Made by a program: the position numbers and the translations under genes. The notes under the pieces are model-generated. The model searched no databases. It saw nothing but the letters and a program-made list of their open reading frames with translations, and was not told the origin of the DNA. From Palaeococcus pacificus DY20341 (GTDB lineage Archaea; Methanobacteriota_B; Thermococci; Thermococcales; Thermococcaceae), in the NCBI RefSeq assembly GCF_000725425.1, contig NZ_CP006019.1, positions 744,001-808,000 on the forward strand: a stretch of 64,000 bases of DNA, written 5' to 3'. Shown piece after piece: positions 29,710 to 38,170 of the stretch. Each line of letters begins with the position of its first letter. Positions within the stretch are counted from its first letter, which is position 1.

Positions 29710-29990
29710 ACGCGCAGCTCTTTCCACACTTCTTTCTCTTTCTCCTTTAAGAATGGGTCTACAGAGATTCTTCTAGATGCTTTTTTCATTAGTCCAAGCG
29801 TTTGAGAGTCTGCGATAACTGCATCATAGCCCAAGTCTTCAATTTCATATATCTTCAGATTGTAGTCTACCAGTACATCACCCGCATATAGTAAGAAATC
29901 AGAGCCAGCCAAGATAATGTCTGGATTTAATCCCTCGTCTTTGAGCTCTTTGATTTTTGCCTCAAGGATTTCTTTTATCTCCTCTCTCAT
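29706..29990 (-). CDS. family 4 (A-domain) encapsulin-like protein, DUF1884
   Basis: 94 aa from ATG 29990 (or 95 aa from GTG 29993, which overlaps the deoC stop). An N-terminal helix ([20 protein letters not shown]) is followed by [11 protein letters not shown] and [17 protein letters not shown], then [11 protein letters not shown]. This matches my memory of the small Thermococcales DUF1884 family (PF08967). That family has been reclassified as family 4 encapsulins: proteins with only the A-domain of the HK97 phage capsid fold. Its coupling to deoC agrees with the reported association of family 4 genes with deoxyribose-phosphate aldolase. Whether such a protein assembles into a shell or coats the enzyme is not settled. 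Confidence 0.7.
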   Translation of the reverse strand: MREEIKEILEAKIKELKDEGLNPDIILAGSDFLLYAGDVLVDYNLKIYEIEDLGYDAVIADSQTLGLMKKASRRISVDPFLKEKEKEVWKELRV

Positions 29991-30649
29991 CACTCTTGTT
30001 CCTCCACTATCTTTATGCCGCTTGATGTCCCTATTCTTGTAGCTCCTGCTTCTATCATTGCCTTCGCTTGCTCATACGTCCTTATTCCACCGGAGGCCTT
30101 GACTCCCAGCTTATCACCAACGACTTTGCGCATTAGTTTAACATCTTCTATTGTTGCTCCGCCGCTTCCAAAGCCCGTCGAGGTTTTTACAAAGTCCGCT
30201 CCTGCTTCCATAGCTAGTTTACAGGCTATCTCTTTTTCTTCATCTGTTAAATAGCACGTCTCAATAATGACTTTCACCAAAGCTCCTCTCTCGTGAGCAA
30301 CTTTCACAATCTCTGCAATGTCGTTCTTAACGTACTCATAATTGCCATCCTTTAGAGCGCCTATGTTTAATACCATATCCAGCTCTTCTGCCCCATCTTC
30401 CAAAGCTTTTTTCGCTTCAAAGACCTTAACTTCAGTCGGCGTTGCTCCCAAGGGAAAGCCTATAACAGTCGCTACTTTAACGTCACTTCCCTCTAACTGC
30501 TCCTTAGCGAGCTTGACGCGATATGGATTAACACAGACTGCGTAGAATCCATACTTTTTGGCCTCTTCACACAGCTTTATTATGTCCTCTTTGGTCGCAT
30601 AAGCCCTTAAATTTGTGTGATCGATATATCTCGCTATATCAAAGTCCAT
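29990..30649 (-). CDS. deoC: deoxyribose-phosphate aldolase
   Basis: 219 aa TIM-barrel aldolase that splits 2-deoxyribose 5-phosphate into glyceraldehyde 3-phosphate and acetaldehyde in deoxynucleoside breakdown. [12 protein letters not shown] at the start, [17 protein letters not shown] and [13 protein letters not shown] (Schiff-base lysine) are all present, with the phosphate-binding [13 protein letters not shown] and IGTSSG. I chose ATG 30649, about 4 nt after GAGGTGAT; ATG 30655 lies inside that site. The encapsulin-like gene begins at its stop codon, so the two are coupled. Divergent from enolase. Confidence 0.93.
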   Translation of the reverse strand: MDFDIARYIDHTNLRAYATKEDIIKLCEEAKKYGFYAVCVNPYRVKLAKEQLEGSDVKVATVIGFPLGATPTEVKVFEAKKALEDGAEELDMVLNIGALKDGNYEYVKNDIAEIVKVAHERGALVKVIIETCYLTDEEKEIACKLAMEAGADFVKTSTGFGSGGATIEDVKLMRKVVGDKLGVKASGGIRTYEQAKAMIEAGATRIGTSSGIKIVEEQE

Positions 30650-30723
30650 GCACATCACCTCTAAGGTTTTACGCTTAATCCCTTATTAGCCTTTTCTACT
30701 CAATTTTGCTTATGCCCACCCAA

Positions 30724-30735
30724 AACCTTTAAGTT
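30724..30735 (+). promoter_or_regulatory. TATA region of enolase gene
   Basis: aacctttaagttt lies about 35 nt upstream of the enolase start, in the short divergent spacer shared with deoC. Confidence 0.4.
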
Positions 30736-30766
30736 TGGAGGACAAATATCACCCGAGGTGAATGAG

Positions 30767-32059
30767 ATGGAGAACCCATTTGAGATTACAGGAATAGTGG
30801 CTAGGGAAATTTTGGACTCTAGAGGAAACCCAACAGTTGAGGTAGATGTTTACACACCCTTTGCTATGGGAAGGGCTGCTGTGCCAAGTGGAGCTTCAAC
30901 AGGAACTCATGAGGCTTTGGAGCTTAGAGACGGTGGAGACCGGTTCCATGGAAAGGGTGTTAGAAGGGCTGTTGAAAACGTTAACAAGATAATTGCCCCT
31001 GAACTTATAGGAATGGACGTCACACTCCAAAGGGACATCGATATGCTAATGCTCGAGCTCGACGGCACGGAGAACAAGTCAAACCTCGGTGCAAACGCTA
31101 TTTTAGGTGTTTCTCTCGCAGTCGCTAAAGCCGCTGCCGAAACCCTTGGTTTGCCACTCTACCGCTACATTGGAGGCACAAACGCATATGTTTTGCCTGT
31201 TCCAATGAGCAACGTCATCAATGGTGGAGCACACGCAGGTAATGACTTAGACTTTCAGGAGTTCATGATAATGCCTGTTGGGGCTAAGAGCTTTAGAGAA
31301 GGTATTAGGATGGTTAGCGAGACATACCACACCCTAAAGAAGATTCTAATGGAAAAGTATGGAAAATTAGCTGTTAACGTTGGTGACGAGGGTGGATTTG
31401 CTCCACCAATGAAGGATGTTAGAGAGCCATTAGACGCTCTAGTCCAGGCAATTGAGGAGAGCGGTTATAAAGTTGGAGATGAGATAGCTTTTGCCCTTGA
31501 CGCTGCTTCAAGCGAGTTCTACAACAGTGAAATTGGAAAATATGTAGTCGGCGGAAAGGAGTACACAAGGGAAGAGCTCATAGATGTTTACAAGGAGCTC
31601 GTCTCAACTTATCCAATCGTTTCAATTGAAGACCCAATGTATGAGGAGGACTTTGAGGGCTTTGCCATGATAACAAAAGAGCTCGGCAAGAAAGTGCAGA
31701 TAGTTGGCGATGATCTCTTTGTCACAAACGTCAAGCGCTTAAGGAAGGGAATTGAGATGGGCGCAGCCAACGCGCTCCTATTGAAGGTCAACCAGATAGG
31801 AACTCTCAGTGAGGCAATTGATGCCGCTTACCTCTCATTCAGGGCTGGCTATGGAGTGGTTGTGTCCCACCGCTCTGGAGAGACAGAAGACGCCACCATA
31901 GCGGACTTAGCCGTTGCATTGAACGCTGGCCAAATTAAGACAGGAGCACCAGCAAGGAGCGATAGAAACGCTAAATACAACCAGCTCATAAGGATTGAGG
32001 AAGAACTCGAGGGTATAGCACTTTATCCGGGCAAGAAGTTTAGGAACCCATTCTTGTGA
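30767..32059 (+). CDS. eno: enolase
   Basis: 430 aa, the normal archaeal length. It interconverts 2-phosphoglycerate and phosphoenolpyruvate in glycolysis/gluconeogenesis. [55 protein letters not shown], the catalytic lysine in [13 protein letters not shown] and [20 protein letters not shown] are all visible; the acidic residues in [14 protein letters not shown] and VGDDLF bind Mg2+. ATG 30767 follows GAGGTGA; GTG 30758 is inside that site. It supplies PEP upstream of the pyruvate that POR consumes. Confidence 0.97.
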   Translation: MENPFEITGIVAREILDSRGNPTVEVDVYTPFAMGRAAVPSGASTGTHEALELRDGGDRFHGKGVRRAVENVNKIIAPELIGMDVTLQRDIDMLMLELDGTENKSNLGANAILGVSLAVAKAAAETLGLPLYRYIGGTNAYVLPVPMSNVINGGAHAGNDLDFQEFMIMPVGAKSFREGIRMVSETYHTLKKILMEKYGKLAVNVGDEGGFAPPMKDVREPLDALVQAIEESGYKVGDEIAFALDAASSEFYNSEIGKYVVGGKEYTREELIDVYKELVSTYPIVSIEDPMYEEDFEGFAMITKELGKKVQIVGDDLFVTNVKRLRKGIEMGAANALLLKVNQIGTLSEAIDAAYLSFRAGYGVVVSHRSGETEDATIADLAVALNAGQIKTGAPARSDRNAKYNQLIRIEEELEGIALYPGKKFRNPFL

Positions 32060-32060
32060 G

Positions 32061-32078
32061 CCTTTTTCTTCTTTTAAA
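32061..32078 (+). terminator. T-rich terminator after enolase
   Basis: cctttttcttcttttaa follows the stop codon within 2 nt. Confidence 0.4.
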
Positions 32079-32123
32079 CTTTTCTTGCTATGTTTTGAGG
32101 ATTAAGAAAAATATGAAGAAACC

Positions 32124-33413
32124 TCAAGGATAGAGCCTTGAAGGTGTTCTCGGGAAGAGTGTGGCCCACCTCACGTGGTCGAGCTTCATTACCCATGCTA
32201 CCAAACGCTCTAAGCCGAGACCAAAGCCGCTGTGGGGCACACTTCCGTACTTTCTAAGGTCGAGATACCACTCGTAGTTCTTGGGGTCCATACCCTCTTC
32301 GATAATCCTTTGGACGAGCTTGTCGTAGTCGTCTTCTCTCTGGCTTCCTCCTATGATTTCGCCGTATCCTTCTGGCGCCAAAAGGTCGGCAGCTAATGCC
32401 TTTCTCGGATCTTCGGGGTCTTCTTTCATGTAGAATGCTTTAATGTGCTTTGGATAGCCGTAGACGAAGAACGGCCTGTCAAATTCTTCCGTTAATACTC
32501 TTTCCTCATCTGCACCCATGTCTTCTCCCCATTCAATCTGAACGCCCTTACTTTGAAGGATATCAATGGCCTCATCGTAGCTGACTCTCGGGAATGGCGG
32601 CTCGGTGTTCTTGAGCGTTGTTAAGTCCTTTCTAAAGGTCTCGATCTCTTTTTGTCTAAGCTCAAGAGTTCTCTGCACCATATAGCTTATTAGCTCTTCC
32701 TCAACCTTTAGGATGTCCCACAAGTCCATCCAAGCACCTTCAAGCTCGAGGTGCCAGTACTCTGTAAGGTGTCTCCTAGTCCTGCTCTTCTCTGCTCTAA
32801 AGCTGGGGGTTAGAGACCATACTTTTTCAAGGCCAAAGATTGCTGCCTCTAAGTAGAGCTGAGCTGACTGGCTCAAATAAGCGTCTCTATCGAAGTACTT
32901 GAGTTTAAAGAGTGTTGAGCCTCCTTCAACTGCTCCCGTCACTAGAATTGGTGGGAACACTTCGTACCAGCCGTCTTGGAGGAGCCACTCGCGAGCAGCC
33001 TGCATCATGGTAGCTTTAACCTTCATAACCGCGGCAACTTTAGGGGAGTGAAGGTGAAGGTGCCTAACGTCGAGGAGGAACTCTGGACTTGCATCCTTTG
33101 TTATTGGGAAGAACTCCACATCTTGGACTACCTCAAGCTTCTCCCCCTGGATTTCGGCACCGGTTGGGGCCCTTGGGTCAGCCTTAACTGTGCCTTCTAT
33201 AATCACGCTCGACTCTATACCTACTTTTTTAGCCAGCTTGTAAGCATCTCCGCTATCTTTTTTGAATATTGTTTGGATTATCCCGCTTGAGTCCCTAAGG
33301 ACTATGAAAACTTTTCCCCCAACTTCTCTCTTTCTATAAACCCATCCAGCCAATTTAACCCTTTGTCCTTCCATATCTGGCTTAACATCTGCGCAGTAAA
33401 TCTTATCAATCAT
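32124..33413 (-). CDS. asnS: asparaginyl-tRNA synthetase
   Basis: 429 aa class IIb enzyme. The N-terminal OB-fold (VKLAGWVYRKREVGGKVFIV) recognises the anticodon; the catalytic core has motif 2 FRAEKSRTRRHLTEYWHLE and motif 3 GFGLGLERLVAWV. The sequence, including SQSAQLYLEAAIFGLEKVW and the C-terminus LFPRTPSRLYP, resembles Pyrococcus AsnRS rather than AspRS, so tRNA-Asn is charged directly. Two adjacent ATGs (33416 and 33413) follow GGAGGTG; I use the second for its spacing. The frame before them is not coding. Confidence 0.93.
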   Translation of the reverse strand: MIDKIYCADVKPDMEGQRVKLAGWVYRKREVGGKVFIVLRDSSGIIQTIFKKDSGDAYKLAKKVGIESSVIIEGTVKADPRAPTGAEIQGEKLEVVQDVEFFPITKDASPEFLLDVRHLHLHSPKVAAVMKVKATMMQAAREWLLQDGWYEVFPPILVTGAVEGGSTLFKLKYFDRDAYLSQSAQLYLEAAIFGLEKVWSLTPSFRAEKSRTRRHLTEYWHLELEGAWMDLWDILKVEEELISYMVQRTLELRQKEIETFRKDLTTLKNTEPPFPRVSYDEAIDILQSKGVQIEWGEDMGADEERVLTEEFDRPFFVYGYPKHIKAFYMKEDPEDPRKALAADLLAPEGYGEIIGGSQREDDYDKLVQRIIEEGMDPKNYEWYLDLRKYGSVPHSGFGLGLERLVAWVMKLDHVRWATLFPRTPSRLYP

Positions 33414-33611
33414 CATAAAACACCTCCAATCTTTTTTAAACTCAAAAATTTGGCTTATTAAGTTATCTATGAGAAGAGTCAATTCATCCAGAGTGCTACT
33501 GTCTTAAACCTTAAGCTTTTTGGTTCAATCAACATTGGCATAGGCATCGTTAGGCTTAGATGTTGAATTATATTTAAATTATTCGCTTTTCTGTTTGGCA
33601 ATTTGACGAAG

Positions 33612-33624
33612 ACTTTAAATATAT
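33612..33624 (+). promoter_or_regulatory. TATA box of the amidohydrolase gene
   Basis: actttaaatatatc, about 40 nt upstream of the start region. Confidence 0.45.
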
Positions 33625-33658
33625 CGCCTCCTTAGGTAACTTCCCCGAGGTGATGGAT

Positions 33659-34903
33659 GTGAAAGCACTGATTGGAAATGCTCTCGATGCTAGAGGGCTT
33701 AAAAGCAACATTGCGGTTCTAATTGAAAAGAATAAAATTCATGAGGTCATACCTAGAGATAGGCTCAAAGATTATGATGTTGATGAAGTTTTTGGAGGAG
33801 ATGGCTACCTTATAATCCCTGGATTGATAAACGCCCACACTCACGTAGCGATGACGAAATTTAGAGGGCTGGGAGATGATATGGCCCTCGATAGGTGGCT
33901 CAACGAAGTGATATGGCCAATGGAGAAGGAATGGACTGGGGAAGAGGTCTACAAATGGGCCCTAATTGGAATCGCGGAAGCCATAGCAAACGGCTCAACA
34001 ACAATAAACGACCATTACTTCTTCGCTGAAGAGATCGCAAAGGCAGCTCAAAAGCTCGGCGTTAGGGCTTTTATTGGGCAGACTATGATGGATTTGGTCG
34101 ACATGCCCATAGCAGAGCCTGAAAAGGGATTTAAGTTTTTCAAAAAGTGGAGCGGTAAAGACGAGCTAGTTACAGCTACTTTAGCACCTCATGCAACGGA
34201 TACATGCTCAAAGGATCTTTTGAATGATGTTGAAGAACTCAGCGAGAAGAAAGATGCTCTAGTTCATATTCACGTTTCTCAGAGCAGAGAAGAAGTAAAG
34301 CGCGTCAAGGAGAGGGAAGGTCTTTTGCCAGTTGAGTATCTAAAAGAGGCCGAACTCTTAAACGAGAGATTGATCGGCGTCCACGGCGTTTATTTAACCG
34401 AGAGGGAAGTTGGGCTCTATGCAAAAAGCGGTGCTACTTTAGTCCACTGTCCTATCAGCTTGGCTAAACTTGAGGGCAGCATAGCTCCTATAATCTCGCT
34501 CTGGGAAAAAGGAGCTAACATAGCTCTAGGCAACGACTGCGCAGTGTCGAACAACGCTATGGACATGATTTTGGAGATGAAGTTCGCAGCGATTTTGAAC
34601 AAAGTGAAGACTGAAAACCCAACTAAAGCAACTGCAAAAGATGTTTTTTATTGGACAACGCTTGGAGGAGCAAGAGCATTGAGACTAAATACGGGCTTAG
34701 TGGAAAAAGGCTACCTGGCAGATTTAGTGTTAATAAACGCCAAAAAGCTCCACTTTTTGCCTGAGACTAATTTCCTTTCGCACCTCGTTTATTCCGCTAG
34801 AGGAAGTGATGTCGAAAAGGTCTTCGTTAATGGGGAGCTCATATACAATGAAGGATACTTCCTAAAATTAAAGATGAGTATAGAGGATTTCTATGCCTTA
34901 TAG
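33659..34903 (+). CDS. amidohydrolase, SAH/MTA/5'-deoxyadenosine deaminase-like
   Basis: About 414 aa. PGLINAHTHVAM holds the first metal-binding His pair, LVHIHVSQS and GVHGVYL further histidines, and LGNDCAVSNNAMDM the catalytic Asp, as in the MtaD/DadD branch of the amidohydrolase superfamily. These enzymes deaminate adenosine-type products such as S-adenosylhomocysteine, methylthioadenosine or 5'-deoxyadenosine; the exact substrate is not decided. I favour GTG 33659, about 4 nt after GAGGTGAT; ATG 33653 is within that site. The 3' end overlaps the convergent DUF257 gene by 6 bp. Confidence 0.85.
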   Translation: MKALIGNALDARGLKSNIAVLIEKNKIHEVIPRDRLKDYDVDEVFGGDGYLIIPGLINAHTHVAMTKFRGLGDDMALDRWLNEVIWPMEKEWTGEEVYKWALIGIAEAIANGSTTINDHYFFAEEIAKAAQKLGVRAFIGQTMMDLVDMPIAEPEKGFKFFKKWSGKDELVTATLAPHATDTCSKDLLNDVEELSEKKDALVHIHVSQSREEVKRVKEREGLLPVEYLKEAELLNERLIGVHGVYLTEREVGLYAKSGATLVHCPISLAKLEGSIAPIISLWEKGANIALGNDCAVSNNAMDMILEMKFAAILNKVKTENPTKATAKDVFYWTTLGGARALRLNTGLVEKGYLADLVLINAKKLHFLPETNFLSHLVYSARGSDVEKVFVNGELIYNEGYFLKLKMSIEDFYAL

Positions 34904-35641
34904 CTCTTTAATTTTATGACTTTTTACTTTTGGAATAAAGCCCGGTATTGTAGATTTAGGCACTGTGATAACTTCTACTAGTCTTTCTTTTGCAGGCTCT
35001 CTATCTACCATGATAACTTGGTCGCTGAGGATTGTAAGCAGCGTCTCGAACTTTCTATCCACAGCATCTCTATTTAAAAGTAACATTTGGACTGTTTTAT
35101 GTTTTTTTGCGAGTCCTAACTCAGACCCTTTAAGTGTACCTTGTATTAACGCATTTGTAAATCTCTCTCCAAAGTTATAGTACATCCCCTCCATGGTCGC
35201 AATAAGGGAAACAACGACTCTATCTTTTGGAACCATATTTGCATATATCTTTCCCATAAGTTTGCCCAATTTTTGGAGGCCAATCTCATTGTCCCAGCTT
35301 TTTACCTGGTATACATATGGCTCATGGTTTGGCAGTTTATACTTAGAACCGAAAAGATCTATCACAATTAAATTCCCTGCATTTCCTTCTTTTTCGATAT
35401 CTAGCCATACATAGTTTGCTCTTAGTTTTAACTTAGAGATAGGTATTGTGGTGTTTAATATTACTCCAAAACCACCATTCTTTATGATATGCTTAAAAAT
35501 TTTTAATCCAAGAGTCCATCCTATTGAAAGTTTGCCATAATCTATTAGAAGTATCCCATTATTAACTATGCCTCCACCCAAAAGTTCATCTATCTCTTTA
35601 ATCCCACTGCTGATTAATTCTATCTCCATAGGGCATCCCAT
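34898..35641 (-). CDS. DUF257 family protein, copy 2
   Basis: 247 aa, same length and core as copy 1 (VIDLFGSKYK at residues 93-102). The N-terminus GIKEIDELLGGGIVNNGILLIDYG looks like the start of a KaiC/RecA domain (compare ArlH downstream, HRRLGGGIPAGTIALIEG) but the Walker A GxxxxGK[ST] is gone, so it is probably a non-hydrolysing relative. No membrane segment. ATG 35641 is used; ATG 35629 (MEIELISSG) is equally possible since neither has a strong ribosome binding site. It marks the left edge of the motility island. Confidence 0.78.
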   Translation of the reverse strand: MGCPMEIELISSGIKEIDELLGGGIVNNGILLIDYGKLSIGWTLGLKIFKHIIKNGGFGVILNTTIPISKLKLRANYVWLDIEKEGNAGNLIVIDLFGSKYKLPNHEPYVYQVKSWDNEIGLQKLGKLMGKIYANMVPKDRVVVSLIATMEGMYYNFGERFTNALIQGTLKGSELGLAKKHKTVQMLLLNRDAVDRKFETLLTILSDQVIMVDREPAKERLVEVITVPKSTIPGFIPKVKSHKIKEL

Positions 35642-36057
35642 CCCTTAGGCAAAAGCATATGCCCTAAGTATACATGCTACGGCTAAGCGTATAACAAAGA
35701 AAGTATAAAAAGTTTCTGGATAGTTTCCAATACGTTTTGAAAAAATGTTATAAATGAGTATTCTATTGGAAAAAAATTACAACATATCTCTGGTTTTGAT
35801 ACTTAGATAACTAAATTTTAAGGCTAATCTTGGAATATTTATTATTCTCATGTCATAATTAGATAAATTTTTCCGTATTTTTTGCTTTTAGTGGAGTTTA
35901 CTAACCATTACTAATTAATTTTGCTATAAAAATCTGTTATTCAAGCTGCCTATTTGTATTTCTCTTTTATCCAGTAAGATTTATATAGAATACTCTGCAA
36001 ACTTAATGGTAGAACCGTAGTAAATATTACAATAAGCCTCAATGGGCGGGTGATAAA
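35642..36057. other. 416-bp AT-rich divergent regulatory region
   Basis: No coding ORF is supported. It carries the DUF257 promoter on the minus strand (tatactt/tttttatac near 35700-35715) and the earA-like promoter on the plus strand (TATA gatttatatag, 35978-35988), giving earA a leader of roughly 45 nt. Several long A/T stretches are present; I saw no repeat or RNA gene. Confidence 0.5.
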
Positions 36058-36378
36058 TTGTTCGTGGATCCCTTTGTAATTAGATCTATTAATAAGAGCG
36101 AGTTGCGCAAGCGTATTCTCCTTTATTTGTATGAAATACATCCAAACGCTTCTTATCTGGCTGAAATCTCTAGAATTATTCGTTCTGATCCATCAAATGT
36201 AAGAGGGGCTTTAATTGGGCTTGGCAATAGATATAATGGCAGCAGTTCTCTTGTTAGTTTAGGATTGGTAGAAGTGCTCGAAAGAGACGGATTTAAATAT
36301 TATCGTTTGTCTGACTATGGAAAAAAAGTTGTAGAGTCTCTTAGGTCGTATCACTCTTACTATAATAGATTTATGTGA
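36058..36378 (+). CDS. earA: EarA-like winged-helix archaellum regulator
   Basis: 106 aa winged helix-turn-helix protein: INKSELRKRILLYLYEIHPNASYLAEISRIIRSDPSNVRGAL is the HTH, then GLVEVLERDGFKYYRLSDYGKKV the wing. Position directly upstream of the archaellum operon, size and fold fit EarA, the transcriptional activator of archaella shown in Methanococcus maripaludis and conserved in Thermococcales. The start is a TTG at 36058, 5 nt after GGGTGAT; GTG 36064 is an alternative. TACATA motifs, the reported EarA-type element, occur at 37393-37410 before the archaellin genes. The methyltransferase follows after 9 nt. Confidence 0.72.
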   Translation: MFVDPFVIRSINKSELRKRILLYLYEIHPNASYLAEISRIIRSDPSNVRGALIGLGNRYNGSSSLVSLGLVEVLERDGFKYYRLSDYGKKVVESLRSYHSYYNRFM

Positions 36379-36387
36379 GGTGTAATC

Positions 36388-37347
36388 ATGAACAAACTAA
36401 TCAGAATGTTGGATACGAATCTTTCCGCTATTATAGATCTCTCAATGTTTAATTTAATTAGAATCGGGCTGAAATATGGCATATTTAATGAACTAGATGG
36501 TAGACGACATTATGCAGATATTTTAATGGCAATCCCAATCAAAAACAAACCTTTATTGAAGTCTCTTTTAGATACATATGGTAAAATAGGTGTCGTGGGA
36601 ACAGGATTTAATGAAATATGGGCGAAGGATTTTTATTATAAATTAGCCCTAACTAAGGAAAAAAATAAATATTTAATCCCAGATTGGATTCCAATTTTTG
36701 AAGAGATATATAAAATGATAGATTATGCTGCGATCTCTCCGGAACATCCAAAAATATTGATGGATTTTGACAAAGACGCTGATTTTTGGGACATGAGACT
36801 AAATACTGGGCTTAATAGTGTATATAGGCACCTCATAAAAAGAATTGGCTTGCTGAGAGATGGAATGAGAGTTTTAGATTTAGGATGTGGTTCTGTTTCT
36901 CCTGTTGAAATTGGTCGTTTTGTGGGCCCTAATGGTGAATATGTAGGAGTTGACTTTTCTCCGGGCACTTTAAGCATTGCAAAACAAAAGATTAAAGATT
37001 TAGGACTTGATTGGGTTATATTAAAAGAGATGGACATAAGAAGTATAATACCAAAAAGAAAGTACGATGTAGTTATCATGAGCTTTGTTTTGGAGTATAT
37101 TCCTGATATTCAAAGTGTGATTAGAAAAGCTGTGCAGGCATTGGATGAGAATGGAAAGTTAGTAATTGTTGATCCATTTAGAGAGAACTATCCAGATATA
37201 GAAGCGTGGGAGTTCTTTGAAAGCCTTACAAAGGAATTTGTTAAGTTCCCAAGTAAAGCTGAAATAATTAATGCTCTTGAGTACAATGGCTATACATTTA
37301 TACCCCGTGAATTTGGTAAATCTGTTTTGGTATTTGAGCTGCAATAG
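36388..37347 (+). CDS. archaellum-associated SAM-dependent methyltransferase
   Basis: 319 aa. The N-terminal ~110 residues resemble the winged dimerisation domain of O-methyltransferases (MFNLIRIGLKYGIFNELDG), followed by a class I Rossmann domain with motif I VLDLGCGSVSPVEIGRF, motif II YVGVDFSPG and the motif IV region YDVVIMSFVLEYIP. A methyltransferase gene in this place is known from the P. furiosus archaellum cluster (called fam); its substrate is unknown. It could methylate an archaellin, a glycan of archaellin, or a small molecule. ATG 36388 follows gaggtg, and it is co-directional with the regulator. Confidence 0.75.
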   Translation: MNKLIRMLDTNLSAIIDLSMFNLIRIGLKYGIFNELDGRRHYADILMAIPIKNKPLLKSLLDTYGKIGVVGTGFNEIWAKDFYYKLALTKEKNKYLIPDWIPIFEEIYKMIDYAAISPEHPKILMDFDKDADFWDMRLNTGLNSVYRHLIKRIGLLRDGMRVLDLGCGSVSPVEIGRFVGPNGEYVGVDFSPGTLSIAKQKIKDLGLDWVILKEMDIRSIIPKRKYDVVIMSFVLEYIPDIQSVIRKAVQALDENGKLVIVDPFRENYPDIEAWEFFESLTKEFVKFPSKAEIINALEYNGYTFIPREFGKSVLVFELQ

Positions 37348-37392
37348 CCCCTTTAACTCTTTTATGTCTTATAATTTCTAGTGGTATTTACC

Positions 37393-37410
37393 TACATATG
37401 TACATACATA
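37393..37410 (+). promoter_or_regulatory. TACATA motifs, candidate EarA binding site
   Basis: Three copies of TACATA (37393-37398, 37401-37406, 37405-37410) in TACATATGTACATACATA, 30-50 bp upstream of the archaellin TATA box. TACATA is the element described for EarA-controlled archaellum promoters. Confidence 0.6.
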
Positions 37411-37440
37411 GTTGTGTGCATAGACAAAAACAAAAAATTG

Positions 37441-37450
37441 CTTTATATTC
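37441..37450 (+). promoter_or_regulatory. TATA box of the archaellum operon
   Basis: ctttatattc, about 50 nt upstream of the first archaellin start; expected transcription start near 37470. Confidence 0.55.
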
Positions 37451-37497
37451 AAACTTCAATAATAATATTGCAAAACTTCCAATGGAGGTGCTAAATA

Positions 37498-38160
37498 GTG
37501 GGATTTTTAGCAAAGAGAAAGAGGGGTGCGGTTGGTATTGGCACCCTGATTGTGTTTATTGCTATGGTTCTAGTGGCGGCAGTGGCGGCGGCAGTTCTTA
37601 TTAACACGAGTGGTTATTTGCAGCAGAGGGCAGAATCTACTGGAAGACAGACGACAAAGGAAGTAGCAACAGGACTACAAATCGACAAAGTAGTAGGACA
37701 TGTAGATCAAAACAATGGTAAAATTGACTTAATGTCATTTTATATTTCAGTTCAAGCAGGCGGAGAAGCAATAGACCTTAACCAAACAAAGATATACTTA
37801 AGCGACGGACAAAACGTTGTTGTTCTTCAATATGGAGGCACTGGTACATACTATAGTAGTTCATTAAGTAATGGTTTGTTTGATACAAACTTAGGAGTTT
37901 GGAACAACTTAACATCAACGACCTTCGGTATTATTGTAGTTCAAGATGTTGATAGTTCTGTCAGATCCAATTACCCAAGCATTAATTCTGGAGACATAGT
38001 AATCTTAACCGCAAATGTAAGCGCGATCTTTGGCAACAATGGAATTTCACCAAGAACTACAGTCACAGTTGAAGTTAGACCTGAGTTTGGCAGCCCAGGA
38101 TTTACAGCGTTTACAACACCACCAAGCTATGGACAGGCAACGGTTATTGAATTGAAGTGA
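37498..38160 (+). CDS. archaellin 1 (major filament protein)
   Basis: 220 aa preprotein. A class III signal peptide [10 protein letters not shown] is cut by the prepilin peptidase before [19 protein letters not shown], the hydrophobic helix that forms the filament core. The variable outer domain follows, with at least two N-glycosylation sequons (NLT, NVS). The C-terminal part has the conserved [16 protein letters not shown] 37498 follows GGAGGTG by 7 nt. Bases 37525-37699 are identical to 38183-38357 in archaellin 2. The stop is 10 nt from the start of the next gene. Confidence 0.95.
   Translation: MGFLAKRKRGAVGIGTLIVFIAMVLVAAVAAAVLINTSGYLQQRAESTGRQTTKEVATGLQIDKVVGHVDQNNGKIDLMSFYISVQAGGEAIDLNQTKIYLSDGQNVVVLQYGGTGTYYSSSLSNGLFDTNLGVWNNLTSTTFGIIVVQDVDSSVRSNYPSINSGDIVILTANVSAIFGNNGISPRTTVTVEVRPEFGSPGFTAFTTPPSYGQATVIELK
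37525..37699 (+). repeat. 175-bp identical repeat, copy in archaellin 1
   Basis: Base-for-base identical to 38183-38357; covers the signal-peptide junction and core helix coding region. Confidence 0.95.
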
Positions 38161-38170
38161 GGTGGGAAGA

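Noticed and set aside
33653-33700. C-box-like GTGATGG followed by CTGA at the amidohydrolase start as a third C/D sRNA
   Set aside because: Only one half of the motif is present, with no C' and second D box and no closing stem; the GGTGAT is better explained as the ribosome binding site.
37561-37610. GGCGGCAGTGGCGGCGGCAG-like repeats as a microsatellite or slippage site
   Set aside because: They encode the Ala/Val-rich archaellin core helix, are in frame in both genes and are only a few units long.
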